A stretch of 64,000 bases of DNA from Litchfieldia sinesaloumensis (GTDB lineage: Bacteria > Bacillota > Bacilli > Bacillales > Bacillaceae_L): NCBI RefSeq assembly GCF_900156865.1, contig NZ_LT732529.1, positions 2,668,460 to 2,732,459 on the forward strand. Reading direction: 5' to 3'. A program made the position numbers and the translations under genes. Under the pieces are notes generated by a model, which saw nothing but the letters and a program-made list of their open reading frames with translations, was not told the DNA's origin and ran no database searches. Positions 53,414-62,385 of this stretch are shown here, in pieces; the first letter of the stretch is position 1, and every line of letters starts with the position of its first letter.

Positions 53414-53446
53414 AAGCAACGCCTGTATGAGACGTTGCTTCTCTTT
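53414..53446 (+). terminator. Terminator of araR
   Basis: AAGCAACG (53414-53421) pairs with CGTTGCTT (53433-53440) and is followed by CTCTTTTTT. Confidence 0.85.
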
Positions 53447-53447
53447 T

Positions 53448-55436
53448 TTACTCTCCTATTTTTATTATCTTATATTCAAACGGATCAAGTTCAAGCTTTC
53501 CGGGACTCACTACACTGTTTGTCTTTAGATCAACAGCAGACTCAGGAATTGTCACTGAACCAGCGTTACCGTCCATATTGATGATAAACCATACATTAAA
53601 GCCGTCACCTTGTCTTGGAGCGACAATGGTTCCTTCTGTTACATCTGATTTTATAGTAACATTTGCTTCTTGTGAGTAATGGTTGATTAGCTTTTGAAGA
53701 AGTAGGTCTCCAGCCTCCTCCATAGGTAAGGACCCAAGCATAACAATCTTTCCAGCCCCTAAAGAATGCTCTGTTATGAATGATTTCCCTTGTGATAACC
53801 CTTCTTCTATAGTTCCAATTGATGTATTGTCTTCGGATTCGAAGACTGAACTCCATAAACCTAATGGTGCAGAGACATCAAAGGCACGACCGATACTTCC
53901 AGTCCCGTCCATCGGATAGGTATAGAGCACATTAACTCCAGTAAGCTCTTCAAGCTGACCTAATGCTCGATCCGTATGAATTGTATGGTTCTCGGTACGT
54001 CCACCTGTTAGTGGACCCACAATCCAAATTCCACCATTCTCAACAAATTTCTGCGCACGCTCAATATATTCGGAAGATAGATGGTGTAGAAATGGTGTAA
54101 ATAATAGTTTATATCCATCTAAACTTGCCCCTTCAGGCAGTAAATCTCGATGAATCCCCATATTTACGACCCGCTTATAAAAGTCTCCAAGTAACGCACG
54201 ATAACTCAGCCCCCGGTGAGGCTCAGTCTTCATGAACACATCGCCTTTGTCAGAATAGGTAATGGCTAGTTCTGCTTGAGAAGGTTCTGTTGACACGATA
54301 ATTTCTTCAATTTCTTTTCTCATTTCTTCTACTTCTAGAACATTTTCATACCCGACAGTCGGTTTACCCCATGCACTTATAACAGAGCCATGTGGCTGTT
54401 CGCAGCCTGCACGCTGTTGTCTCCAAAGCCAATAACAAAAGGCCTCTGCCCCTAGTGCATATGCAGCTACTGCCTCTGCCTTCAAATAACCATTTGGATG
54501 TGGAGTAGCATGGCTTGCTAATGATGCTGCATATGACGGGCTTGTCTCCATTACCCAATGGTTCGTTCCCTTTTTAAAATTTCTATATAAATCATGGAGC
54601 ATAAGGTAATTTTGAAAATTGTCAATCATTGCATATGTATCAAATGATGCAAAATCTAAGTTTTCAAATAGACGTTCATTATCAACATCAAAGAAAACAG
54701 TGCTGTTATGGGTGATCGGAGATTTCGAGTACTTTCTAATAATTTCAGCCTGTTCATCAGCAAACTCAGCTATTTTCTCCATCGAGAAGAGCTGGTACAT
54801 TGTGCTTAATGATGAATTGTGCAAAAATGGTGCCGGTCCTGGCTGAGGCACTTGTTCAAAGCTCAGATAAGCCTCACTCCAAATGTCAGCTCCCCATGCC
54901 TCATTTAAGTTTTCAATGGTTTCATAGCGTTCCTTTAACCAAATATGCCACTGTTCCTTACAAGTTGGACACATACATTCACTCACATGGCATTTAAACT
55001 CATTATCGAGTTGCCATCCAATAACTCCCGGGAGGCTCCCAACAGCTTTTGCTAGATTTTCAGTAATGAGTGCTGCTCTTTCCCGGAAATATGGATGGTT
55101 CGTACATGGGTGCTGTCTTGACCCGTGCCCCATCACCTTTCCGTCTCGATCAACATACATTCGTTCAGGATGTCCATGACTAAACCAAATTGGAGGAGTA
55201 GGCGTTGGTGTGCACATCACGATTTCTATCCCATTTTCATGGAGTTGTTCAATGATATTCACGAAGAAACTCAGGTCAAATTCTCCTTCCACCGGCTCCA
55301 TCTTAGACCATGCAAATTCTCCGATTCTGACAACATTAATACCTGTTTGTTTCATTAATCTAATATCTTCTGCAATTACGGACTCATTCCATAGTTCAGG
55401 ATAATACGCGACGCCATGATATAATTTCTTGCTCAT
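53448..55436 (-). CDS. yesZ: Beta-galactosidase GH42 (YesZ-like)
   Basis: The 662-residue enzyme closely resembles B. subtilis YesZ of the rhamnogalacturonan locus: KLYHGVAYYPELW start, IGWQLDNEF with acid/base E146, HWVMETSPSYAAS with nucleophile E297, the cysteine cluster C149, C154, C156, C159 (CHVSECMCPTC) typical of zinc-binding GH42, and RTENHTIHTD in the trimerisation domain. It is cytoplasmic and would remove galactose from imported side-chain oligosaccharides. Start is ATG 55436, spaced from GAGGTGA; the earlier ATGs are too near the site. It ends the minus-strand pectin operon, next to the esterase gene. Confidence 0.95.
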   Translation of the reverse strand: MSKKLYHGVAYYPELWNESVIAEDIRLMKQTGINVVRIGEFAWSKMEPVEGEFDLSFFVNIIEQLHENGIEIVMCTPTPTPPIWFSHGHPERMYVDRDGKVMGHGSRQHPCTNHPYFRERAALITENLAKAVGSLPGVIGWQLDNEFKCHVSECMCPTCKEQWHIWLKERYETIENLNEAWGADIWSEAYLSFEQVPQPGPAPFLHNSSLSTMYQLFSMEKIAEFADEQAEIIRKYSKSPITHNSTVFFDVDNERLFENLDFASFDTYAMIDNFQNYLMLHDLYRNFKKGTNHWVMETSPSYAASLASHATPHPNGYLKAEAVAAYALGAEAFCYWLWRQQRAGCEQPHGSVISAWGKPTVGYENVLEVEEMRKEIEEIIVSTEPSQAELAITYSDKGDVFMKTEPHRGLSYRALLGDFYKRVVNMGIHRDLLPEGASLDGYKLLFTPFLHHLSSEYIERAQKFVENGGIWIVGPLTGGRTENHTIHTDRALGQLEELTGVNVLYTYPMDGTGSIGRAFDVSAPLGLWSSVFESEDNTSIGTIEEGLSQGKSFITEHSLGAGKIVMLGSLPMEEAGDLLLQKLINHYSQEANVTIKSDVTEGTIVAPRQGDGFNVWFIINMDGNAGSVTIPESAVDLKTNSVVSPGKLELDPFEYKIIKIGE

Positions 55437-55475
55437 AATTCTCATCACCTCAACTAGTATTTTATATCTATAAAA

Positions 55476-56165
55476 CTATTCTTTTATGAAAGACCTGATA
55501 GGTAGCTTTAGTTCCTTAATACCTTCAATAACGAGGCTTCCGACAGCCTTTGCACCATGTTCACAAAAATGAGTGTTATCCTGTATTCCATCCGGATAAT
55601 TGGGATTTTGGTTTGGCTCAAACATGGTAAATAGTTGTTTGGAACCTTCAGGACCCAACTCTTCATATAATGTTTTTGTTTTTTCCCATAGATTAATAAG
55701 TTGGACATCGAGTTTTTCAGCTAACCCAATCATCGCCTCCGGAAAATCACCTAGACTATTTACAATCTTCCCTTGCTCATCAAATGTTCTCCGGTGTACA
55801 GACGTAACCAAAACAGGAATTGCACCTTTTTCCCTGGCTCCCTCAACGTACTGAGCTAAATTGGATTGATATGTGGTAAACGGTTCAGTTCCAAATGACT
55901 TTTGGTCATTATGGCCAAATTGAATAAATAAATAATCATTCGGTTTGATGAAATGAAGGATGGTGTCTAAATAGCCCTGTTCCATAAACGTATTTGTACT
56001 TGCACCACCCTTTGCAAAGTTATGAACCTTCACCTTCTCTGTAAAAAAGGATTGAAACAATTGTCCCCAACCAGCCATTGGTGCCTCATATTTTGGACAA
56101 CTTGCAACTGTTGAATCTCCTGCTAAAAAAAGATTGGTCACATCGGTTACTGTATGTTCATTCAC
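55476..56165 (-). CDS. SGNH esterase, rhamnogalacturonan acetylesterase type (CE12)
   Basis: The 229-residue SGNH hydrolase has LFLAGDSTVASCP (nucleophile S18), GGASTNTF (glycine of the oxyanion hole), IQFGHNDQKS (N86) and GIQDNTHFCEHG (D196 with H199 or H203), the pattern of YesT/YesY. It removes acetyl groups from rhamnogalacturonan. No signal peptide is visible, so it should act on imported acetylated oligosaccharides. It lies only three bases after the GH115 gene and about 40 before yesZ, in one operon. Confidence 0.92.
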   Translation of the reverse strand: MNEHTVTDVTNLFLAGDSTVASCPKYEAPMAGWGQLFQSFFTEKVKVHNFAKGGASTNTFMEQGYLDTILHFIKPNDYLFIQFGHNDQKSFGTEPFTTYQSNLAQYVEGAREKGAIPVLVTSVHRRTFDEQGKIVNSLGDFPEAMIGLAEKLDVQLINLWEKTKTLYEELGPEGSKQLFTMFEPNQNPNYPDGIQDNTHFCEHGAKAVGSLVIEGIKELKLPIRSFIKE

Positions 56166-56168
56166 TGT

Positions 56169-58250
56169 TCACTCCCCCTTATCAAGAAATATTTCCGCTA
56201 GTTGAATGGCTAACTCATCGTCTGATAATGGATTACGATGGGTATTCTCTAAGTAAATATGCTTTTCTGTTTCAGGCATGAGGTATTCCTTGTACCACAA
56301 AAAGAAATGTGGACTGTCACCATGCATACGTACAAACTTTCGAGCTGTATCAAGAGAGTATATCGTACTCTCTATATTCGTTAACCAGTCCGCACGGTAA
56401 AAGTTTTTCCACTTTCCATGCTCCGCACGTTGGAATGCTTGTTGTCCAATTTTATATTCGTCTATTACTTGTGACAGGTAAACAAATGCCAAGGGATACT
56501 GGCTTTGGTGGTAGGCCTCGTATGCTCGACATAGTTTCTCAAATCCTTTACAGCCAGACAGATGCAACTCCACTTGTAAAATAAATTGATCATAGAATCG
56601 TGTTTGATCTTCTTTAGTTAGTTGTGGTACTAGTTCCAGGCATTCCTTTAAAAGCTCTTCCCATCCAACCAAAGCAGCCTCACACTTTTCTTTAAACCAC
56701 TGAACCTGTTCTAAAAAGGGTAGATCACCTGTTGCCCAAAATAGTTTTGGTTCAGATTCGTTTGATTTCCCTTGTAACCATTGCCCAATAATTCTTCTAG
56801 CATTATGATGGTAAAATTCCTCTCCTGCTCGATCATCGAGATGTACACCGTAAGGAATAGTTCTTTCAAAGTAGCTTTTGTATAGGTTGATAATCTCCTT
56901 TGAATTCGACGAATAAAGACGTTTCACAAATGTATGAATATGTTCTTCTATGTCTACATATCCGGTATTCCAGAGTTCACTAATTAAATCTAATGTATAG
57001 AGATGTGGGCGTATGTTTCCACTATTCAACAACAAATAAGAGTGCGCTCCTTTAGAGAAGGCGTTTTCCACTTCTTCTTTGATTAAGATAGGCGGAGATG
57101 GAAACATCGTCAAATGATTAGATGCCTGGAGATCATGAAACGTAACATGATAATAAATACCGTGTTCTCCTGTATCTTGTTCTGTTGGCAAGGCTGGGAT
57201 TCTCATATTCTCATTTCCCTGACGTCGTGATACCATTTTCCCGTAGCCATTATCAGCCCATATTTTAATAATGTCATCAGGAACATCAATATGACCAGAC
57301 TTGTAAAGCTCAGCTATCTCTCCATATAGCGCCATACAGCACACTGGTTCTTTAACAGCTTTACGTACCATCTCATATTGCCTTTTCACTACCTTTGAGA
57401 TCATCGCACCTCGTTTTTCCGGGGTATCAAATTGTGGGTCATATAACCAGAACGGTGCATCCCCTTGCCCTCGAAATGATAAAACCCACACAATCTTATC
57501 GCCTTTTTGTTTTTGAATCGCTTCTTCCCATAATGTTTCAAATAGTTCTGGATGTTCTCGATAACTTGGCGTTTTATAAGGGTACGATCGCAAAAACATC
57601 TCGGCACCTAGAGGTTCAGCATGATGATGAGTTACCCATAACCCCATTTCAGCTGCTAACTCCGCATGAATACCATGCCTCGGAAGGTCTGTTCCTGGAA
57701 TGACCATATTTCCACCACTTCTTAGTAACGCTTCAAATACGGGATACCAAACTTCCTTTGTTGGAGGATAATCATCTTTCCAACCAATCAGACAAACCTC
57801 ATCATTTACAAACCAACCACGATATTTGACTTTTCTTCCGACAGAGTTATAGTCTACTGTTGGTATTTGTATGTTCTGTTTAGGTTTTACCGGTATATCC
57901 GCCCAAAACCAAAATGGATCTACCCCTAAATACGTTTCACTATAATGAAGTAATCCATATATGATTCCTAAATCGTCATATCCAATTATATGAAGTGTCG
58001 ACCTTCCATTCACCTCTTCAAAACGAAAACTAAAGGCTTCTGGTCTCTCAAGACATTCCGCTTCATTCTCTGCATAGCGAATCACAATATCTACATTTTC
58101 ACAATTTACTGTTTTGCATGTTGGCATTTCTCCGAATACCTTTTGATGGTCTCTACTAATCATATCTAGGGCATGCTGTACTGGAGTTGTTACCTGTTCG
58201 GGTATGGAAAGGACTGAGTTCTTATCTATCACTACATATGTATACTCCAT
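56169..58250 (-). CDS. GH115-type glycosidase (alpha-glucuronidase family)
   Basis: The 693-residue protein matches the GH115 pattern: IIGYDDLGIIYGLLHYSE near residue 88, VKYRGWFVNDEVCLIGW near 140, a central barrel part with GGNMVIPGTDLPRHG, LWVTHHHAEPLGAEMF, LSFRGQGDAPFW, DNGYGKMVSRR and YYHVTFHDLQASNHLTMFP. Known GH115 enzymes remove (4-O-methyl-)glucuronic acid from xylan. In this locus it may act on glucuronic acid decorating rhamnogalacturonan or arabinogalactan side chains, by inference. No signal peptide is visible. AAGGAGAGAAG decides ATG 58250 over an earlier one. Confidence 0.85.
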   Translation of the reverse strand: MEYTYVVIDKNSVLSIPEQVTTPVQHALDMISRDHQKVFGEMPTCKTVNCENVDIVIRYAENEAECLERPEAFSFRFEEVNGRSTLHIIGYDDLGIIYGLLHYSETYLGVDPFWFWADIPVKPKQNIQIPTVDYNSVGRKVKYRGWFVNDEVCLIGWKDDYPPTKEVWYPVFEALLRSGGNMVIPGTDLPRHGIHAELAAEMGLWVTHHHAEPLGAEMFLRSYPYKTPSYREHPELFETLWEEAIQKQKGDKIVWVLSFRGQGDAPFWLYDPQFDTPEKRGAMISKVVKRQYEMVRKAVKEPVCCMALYGEIAELYKSGHIDVPDDIIKIWADNGYGKMVSRRQGNENMRIPALPTEQDTGEHGIYYHVTFHDLQASNHLTMFPSPPILIKEEVENAFSKGAHSYLLLNSGNIRPHLYTLDLISELWNTGYVDIEEHIHTFVKRLYSSNSKEIINLYKSYFERTIPYGVHLDDRAGEEFYHHNARRIIGQWLQGKSNESEPKLFWATGDLPFLEQVQWFKEKCEAALVGWEELLKECLELVPQLTKEDQTRFYDQFILQVELHLSGCKGFEKLCRAYEAYHQSQYPLAFVYLSQVIDEYKIGQQAFQRAEHGKWKNFYRADWLTNIESTIYSLDTARKFVRMHGDSPHFFLWYKEYLMPETEKHIYLENTHRNPLSDDELAIQLAEIFLDKGE

Positions 58251-58308
58251 CTTCTCTCCTTCTTTCATATTGAAACTTTAGCAAACTCATAACCTAGTTA
58301 TTCAAATG

Positions 58309-58334
58309 GCCTGTGAGGATTAATTCCCACAGGC
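58309..58334 (-). terminator. Hairpin between GH105 and GH115 genes
   Basis: GCCTGTGAGG pairs with CCCACAGGC (one mismatch) around TTAATT; the tail CCATTTG has no T run. Probably attenuation or mRNA processing. Confidence 0.5.
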
Positions 58335-58341
58335 TAGTCAA

Positions 58342-59370
58342 TTAAAGCGTATTTTCTTTTTTTATTAATTGTGATAGAAAAGCTAACGTTAAGCCTTGTC
58401 CCCATCCCTGTACACGTTTAAAAGGAACCCCCTTATAACCATCGGCATCATGCATAACTGCAGTTCCGGATGATACTCCCATCACAGAACCATCTTCTTT
58501 TATTTTTCCAAGTATTCCATGTATCGATCTTTGAACGTATTTGTTATATAATTTCCCTCTGGTAAGGAGTGCAGCAGCAATCCCTGCAGATCCAGATGTT
58601 TCAAGATAAGACGTTTGATCATCCACAATCGTATGCCAAAGTCCTGTTTCTGATTGTAATCGAACCAAGGTACTTAATTGGTCACGCAATGAATCAGCAA
58701 TAATCATGTACGATGGATCCTGAACCTCAATATACTCTAGAGCTCTTGCCATCGTGTAAGCTGCCCAACCATTACCTCTTGCCCAAAAGATTCCAGACAT
58801 ATGATTTTGAGCTAGATTATCCCATCCATGGTAATAAAGATTGGTGTCGTCATCTTGTAGGAATTTTTCATGACCATGATACTGCTTTAATCCAAATTGA
58901 AAATAGTCTTCTCTCTCTAACAAATGACCAATTCGTAATAGAAAATAGCCGGCCATAAACATCGTGTCTACCCAAGCTTGTTCAGGAAACTGATATTTAT
59001 CTCCATTTACCGTATGCTGCAATACACCATCATCGAAACGCTCTGCATCATGTAGTAAAAAGTCAGCCATTTTTATCGCATTTTCAATATACTTTTCTTC
59101 GTTCGTTGCTTTATATAAGGTTAGAAGAATGTGACCAATTGATGAAGCATTCACAGTTAATTGTGGAAGACCATCCTCTAGTTCCTCATCTACCCATTTC
59201 TTTATGTATTGTAAATATTTATCCTCACCGGTTGCTTCATAAGCTGTAGCAATTCCATAAAATGCAACCCCTCCTGGCCAATCCCAGCTAAAGTCCATAT
59301 TCATCGTCCGTTCAACAACCTGGTCAATTGCTTGACTAATTTTATTTTCTTCAAGTACTAGCTGTGGCAT
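58342..59370 (-). CDS. yesR: Unsaturated rhamnogalacturonyl hydrolase GH105 (YesR-like)
   Basis: The 342-residue (alpha/alpha)6 barrel protein resembles B. subtilis YesR/YteR: WDWPGGVAFYGIATAYEATG at the start, VNGDKYQFPEQAWVDTMFMA with D135, the position of the catalytic Asp in YesR, ARGNGWAAYTMARALEYI, and YKGVPFKRVQGWGQGLTLAFL at the end. It hydrolyses the delta-4,5-unsaturated galacturonyl unit left by rhamnogalacturonan lyases, by hydrating the double bond. It is cytoplasmic. GAGGAGG supports ATG 59370. A cre-like site lies about 45 bases upstream. Confidence 0.93.
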   Translation of the reverse strand: MPQLVLEENKISQAIDQVVERTMNMDFSWDWPGGVAFYGIATAYEATGEDKYLQYIKKWVDEELEDGLPQLTVNASSIGHILLTLYKATNEEKYIENAIKMADFLLHDAERFDDGVLQHTVNGDKYQFPEQAWVDTMFMAGYFLLRIGHLLEREDYFQFGLKQYHGHEKFLQDDDTNLYYHGWDNLAQNHMSGIFWARGNGWAAYTMARALEYIEVQDPSYMIIADSLRDQLSTLVRLQSETGLWHTIVDDQTSYLETSGSAGIAAALLTRGKLYNKYVQRSIHGILGKIKEDGSVMGVSSGTAVMHDADGYKGVPFKRVQGWGQGLTLAFLSQLIKKENTL

Positions 59371-59415
59371 ATTAATCCTCCTCATTTGTTTACAATAAGC
59401 CTCATCTTAATTATA

Positions 59416-59429
59416 TGGAAACGATTTCA
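59416..59429. promoter_or_regulatory. cre-like site before the GH105 gene
   Basis: TGGAAACGATTTCA matches the cre consensus at 13 of 14 positions. The identical 14-mer occurs before the binding-protein gene at 20734, pointing to common CcpA control. Confidence 0.6.
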
Positions 59430-59492
59430 CTGGATAAATGCAAAATTCAGATTTTTATAATCAAAAAACAGTGTTTTCTTAATAACTAAAAC

Positions 59493-59519
59493 GTCCCAAA
59501 GAAACAATTTCTTTGGGAC
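59493..59519 (-). terminator. Terminator of the GH35-GH2 transcript
   Basis: GTCCCAAAGAAA (59493-59504) pairs perfectly with TTTCTTTGGGAC (59508-59519) around a three-base loop; minus-strand tail GTTTTAG. Confidence 0.85.
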
Positions 59520-59548
59520 TTCCTAACAATTAATGATCCTTAACTTAC

Positions 59549-62359
59549 CTACCATTTCCCTTTTAATTTAAACAACCCAAGCAGTTCGCCTACAGTAACT
59601 TCTGCAGCCGGGTTAAACTGATCACTCATAAGATAATGGATATTCTCATGCAGAAGGAACTCTACCTCAGGTCGTTTCAGGTTTTCTAGAATCTTGAACG
59701 TAGAAACGAATAGTTTACCTTCTCCTACCTTCACCTCAAATGAATAGGCTAACTGCTTTCCACGGTTGTGGTTATCGATTACTTCCACAATCGGGTTTAT
59801 TTGTGGAACTGTTTCTAAATTAATAGCTGTTGCTCTGTCCACTAAATGGAACCAATTCCAATTTGAACGTCCATCATGTGGGAAGCCGTTAAGTGACGGA
59901 TGATCGTGAATGATCATACCCATTGTTGTACCAATTTGTGCTGGGAACCAAATATAATTCCAAAAGATTGGGAGAAACCTAGTTTTTACTTCGTCAAACT
60001 GATTTCCTTCCTCAGCAATAATCCAGGCCTTCCCACCATCAAGTAAAAATTGTAAAAGTTCCGTTGATAGATGATCGGATATTGCTAGATCGATATCAGA
60101 TTCCTCTTTGTAGCTAAAGCCCTCAAAGCCTATCTTTCCGGTAAACCTTGCTCCATAGAGTGAGATTCCAAGCTTAGAAACGTCTGTCCAAATTCTACTT
60201 GCAGCCTTATGAAGTATTGGTCTTTTGTATGTCCAAAATTCCCATTCATTTTCTACAGTTTTGCCTTCTGCTACAAGCTTAACAACTAAAGTCAGTGATA
60301 AACTACAATCAGCAGGTGTATCCACTTCAACTATTCCAATTGGGCTGACATTCCCTGGAGCAATTGAAGCAACTGGAATCGTTCCAGATTGGAGAATTTT
60401 TTGATTATCTGCTAATTCCCATATCAGCTTACTGTTCTGAAATGAATCAGCACTATAATTCGAAACGTCTATGGTTACTCGAAGTTTTTCCCCCGCGTAA
60501 TGTGTTCTATTTAATGATCTCATTAAGACCACAACTTCATCATTAAAGGAACGGAATTGTTCAGGAGAAATTGTTCCTTTATTGTCCCAGAACACATCCA
60601 GAACCCCTGTCGTTGCATGACCTTGGCCAGGAAAATCTCGTATATCTAATAATTGAATACCTGATAAACCAGATGTTCTTCTCGCTCTTTCAATATTTTC
60701 CTTATAAGCTCTTTTCTGCAAGGTCCCTGAGGCTTCGATAAATTCGTCAATCCGCCCTAGTTTCCCTTTCTTTTCTAATGTTGCCATTGTTGTTTCTAAC
60801 CAGTGCGGACGTAAAACACCTTTGTATTTATCCGCCTCTTGTGGTCTGACATACATCGTGAATTGACCATGCTCATGTGCCAGTATTGGTCTTTCCTCTT
60901 GCATGGTTACGACATTATAATCCTCGAAGGTGTTAGGTGTCCCAGCGAAATTATTATTCAATGGAGGGTGAGCATTTAATGATGGAATAAAAAAATCACC
61001 TTCACGATCATGTGCTGGAAGACGTCCAAATCCTGTATTATCAGTATATAATCTTGTTGAATCTAGTGTCCTGCATAACTTCACCATTTCATTTAATGCT
61101 TCATGTCCTTGTGGACTAATTAATTCATTCCCTGGTGAAAGTAATACAAATGATGGATGCTCATTTAATGATTCAACGACTCGATATAACTCTCTAGTTA
61201 GGAAGTCATGTACATCCTTATCAGGTTCCTTTGCCCTGTTCTTATATATCGCAGACCAATGTGGCAGCTCTGTTTGTACTAACATGCCTTCCTCATCAGC
61301 AGCTTCCCAGAACGGTTTTGGTGGTGTCCATCCATGTAATCTGACATGATTGAAACCGTATTGCTTAACGGTTTTAAATTGCTTGCTATAATCTTCCTTT
61401 TTCCAGCTTGGATAACCTGTTTGCGGAAAAATACAACAATCTACGTAGCCCCTTAAAAATTTTGGTGCACCATTTAATAGAATTTGTTTACCCTTCGCCA
61501 CTATTGATCGGATTCCAAGGGTACGCAATTGCTGATCAATTTTACCTTGCGAATGAATAATTGTAGCATTTAGATGATAGAGATAAGGGTTTCGGTCGTC
61601 CCAACACATATAATCCTCCCAAAGGTCGATTGTAAGTTTTTGCATGTCATGGGAAGTATCGATTGGTTGCTGAGTTTCATGAACAACCACGCCATCCTTT
61701 TTAAGAATCTGGATAGACAAGTGGCTGTCTGTACTTAGCAACTGACTATTTTTTATCCTTATTTCTACATCGATGTATTTTTTCTCTGGCCGCGGGAATA
61801 TCCTAACATCCTGAATATTTATTTTAGGAAGTACCTCCAGAGAAACGCCACCTGTAATTCCACCCCAATTCGTTGCGGTATGATATGAATGAATATGACT
61901 ATCATGAAGAGGGTATTTCATTTCATTGTTAACATAAATTACGATACTATTTGATTCACCCATTTTTATGAATTCAGTCACATCAAAGACATGATCACTT
62001 ACGAGACTTTCGCCTTCTCCAGCAAGTTGACCATTAACCCATACCTTCGTCATCCACCGAACTCCAGATATGACTAGTTTTATGAATTGATTGTTGCAAT
62101 CTTCAGGAATAAACACGTCTCTGGAATACCATGCTGTACCTACGTACTCATGCAGCTTTTTCCAAGTTCCTATTGGATTATGTGTAGATGGTTTTCCAAA
62201 TCCTTGCTCCTCCCATGAGCCAGGCACGTTTATCATGGATTTCTCTAGAGAACTAGCGATATCACTTTCAGAATATTTTTTCTCCGGATCTAACGTAAAG
62301 CTCCATTCTCCATTTAAATTGAGCCGTCTTCTCGTATCTACTTTTAGCGTATTGAGCAT
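59549..62359 (-). CDS. Glycoside hydrolase family 2 enzyme
   Basis: The 936-residue enzyme has a GH2 sugar-binding jelly roll (LNLNGEWSFTLD, VPGSWEEQGFG, GTAWYSRDVFIP, WVNGQLAGE), an Ig-like domain, then the TIM barrel (LNGAPKFLRGYV, YGFNHVRLHGWTPP) with acid/base E412 in LSPGNEL and probable nucleophile E496 in LAHEHGQF. A long C-terminal beta-rich region follows. Family activities include beta-galactosidase, beta-glucuronidase and arabinopyranosidase; the motifs do not choose among them. The barrel region resembles glycosidases of pectin loci rather than LacZ. No signal peptide is visible. It lies 26 bases after the GH35 gene. Confidence 0.9.
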   Translation of the reverse strand: MLNTLKVDTRRRLNLNGEWSFTLDPEKKYSESDIASSLEKSMINVPGSWEEQGFGKPSTHNPIGTWKKLHEYVGTAWYSRDVFIPEDCNNQFIKLVISGVRWMTKVWVNGQLAGEGESLVSDHVFDVTEFIKMGESNSIVIYVNNEMKYPLHDSHIHSYHTATNWGGITGGVSLEVLPKINIQDVRIFPRPEKKYIDVEIRIKNSQLLSTDSHLSIQILKKDGVVVHETQQPIDTSHDMQKLTIDLWEDYMCWDDRNPYLYHLNATIIHSQGKIDQQLRTLGIRSIVAKGKQILLNGAPKFLRGYVDCCIFPQTGYPSWKKEDYSKQFKTVKQYGFNHVRLHGWTPPKPFWEAADEEGMLVQTELPHWSAIYKNRAKEPDKDVHDFLTRELYRVVESLNEHPSFVLLSPGNELISPQGHEALNEMVKLCRTLDSTRLYTDNTGFGRLPAHDREGDFFIPSLNAHPPLNNNFAGTPNTFEDYNVVTMQEERPILAHEHGQFTMYVRPQEADKYKGVLRPHWLETTMATLEKKGKLGRIDEFIEASGTLQKRAYKENIERARRTSGLSGIQLLDIRDFPGQGHATTGVLDVFWDNKGTISPEQFRSFNDEVVVLMRSLNRTHYAGEKLRVTIDVSNYSADSFQNSKLIWELADNQKILQSGTIPVASIAPGNVSPIGIVEVDTPADCSLSLTLVVKLVAEGKTVENEWEFWTYKRPILHKAASRIWTDVSKLGISLYGARFTGKIGFEGFSYKEESDIDLAISDHLSTELLQFLLDGGKAWIIAEEGNQFDEVKTRFLPIFWNYIWFPAQIGTTMGMIIHDHPSLNGFPHDGRSNWNWFHLVDRATAINLETVPQINPIVEVIDNHNRGKQLAYSFEVKVGEGKLFVSTFKILENLKRPEVEFLLHENIHYLMSDQFNPAAEVTVGELLGLFKLKGKW

Positions 62360-62385
62360 TCTATTCCCTCCACATTTTTACTTAA

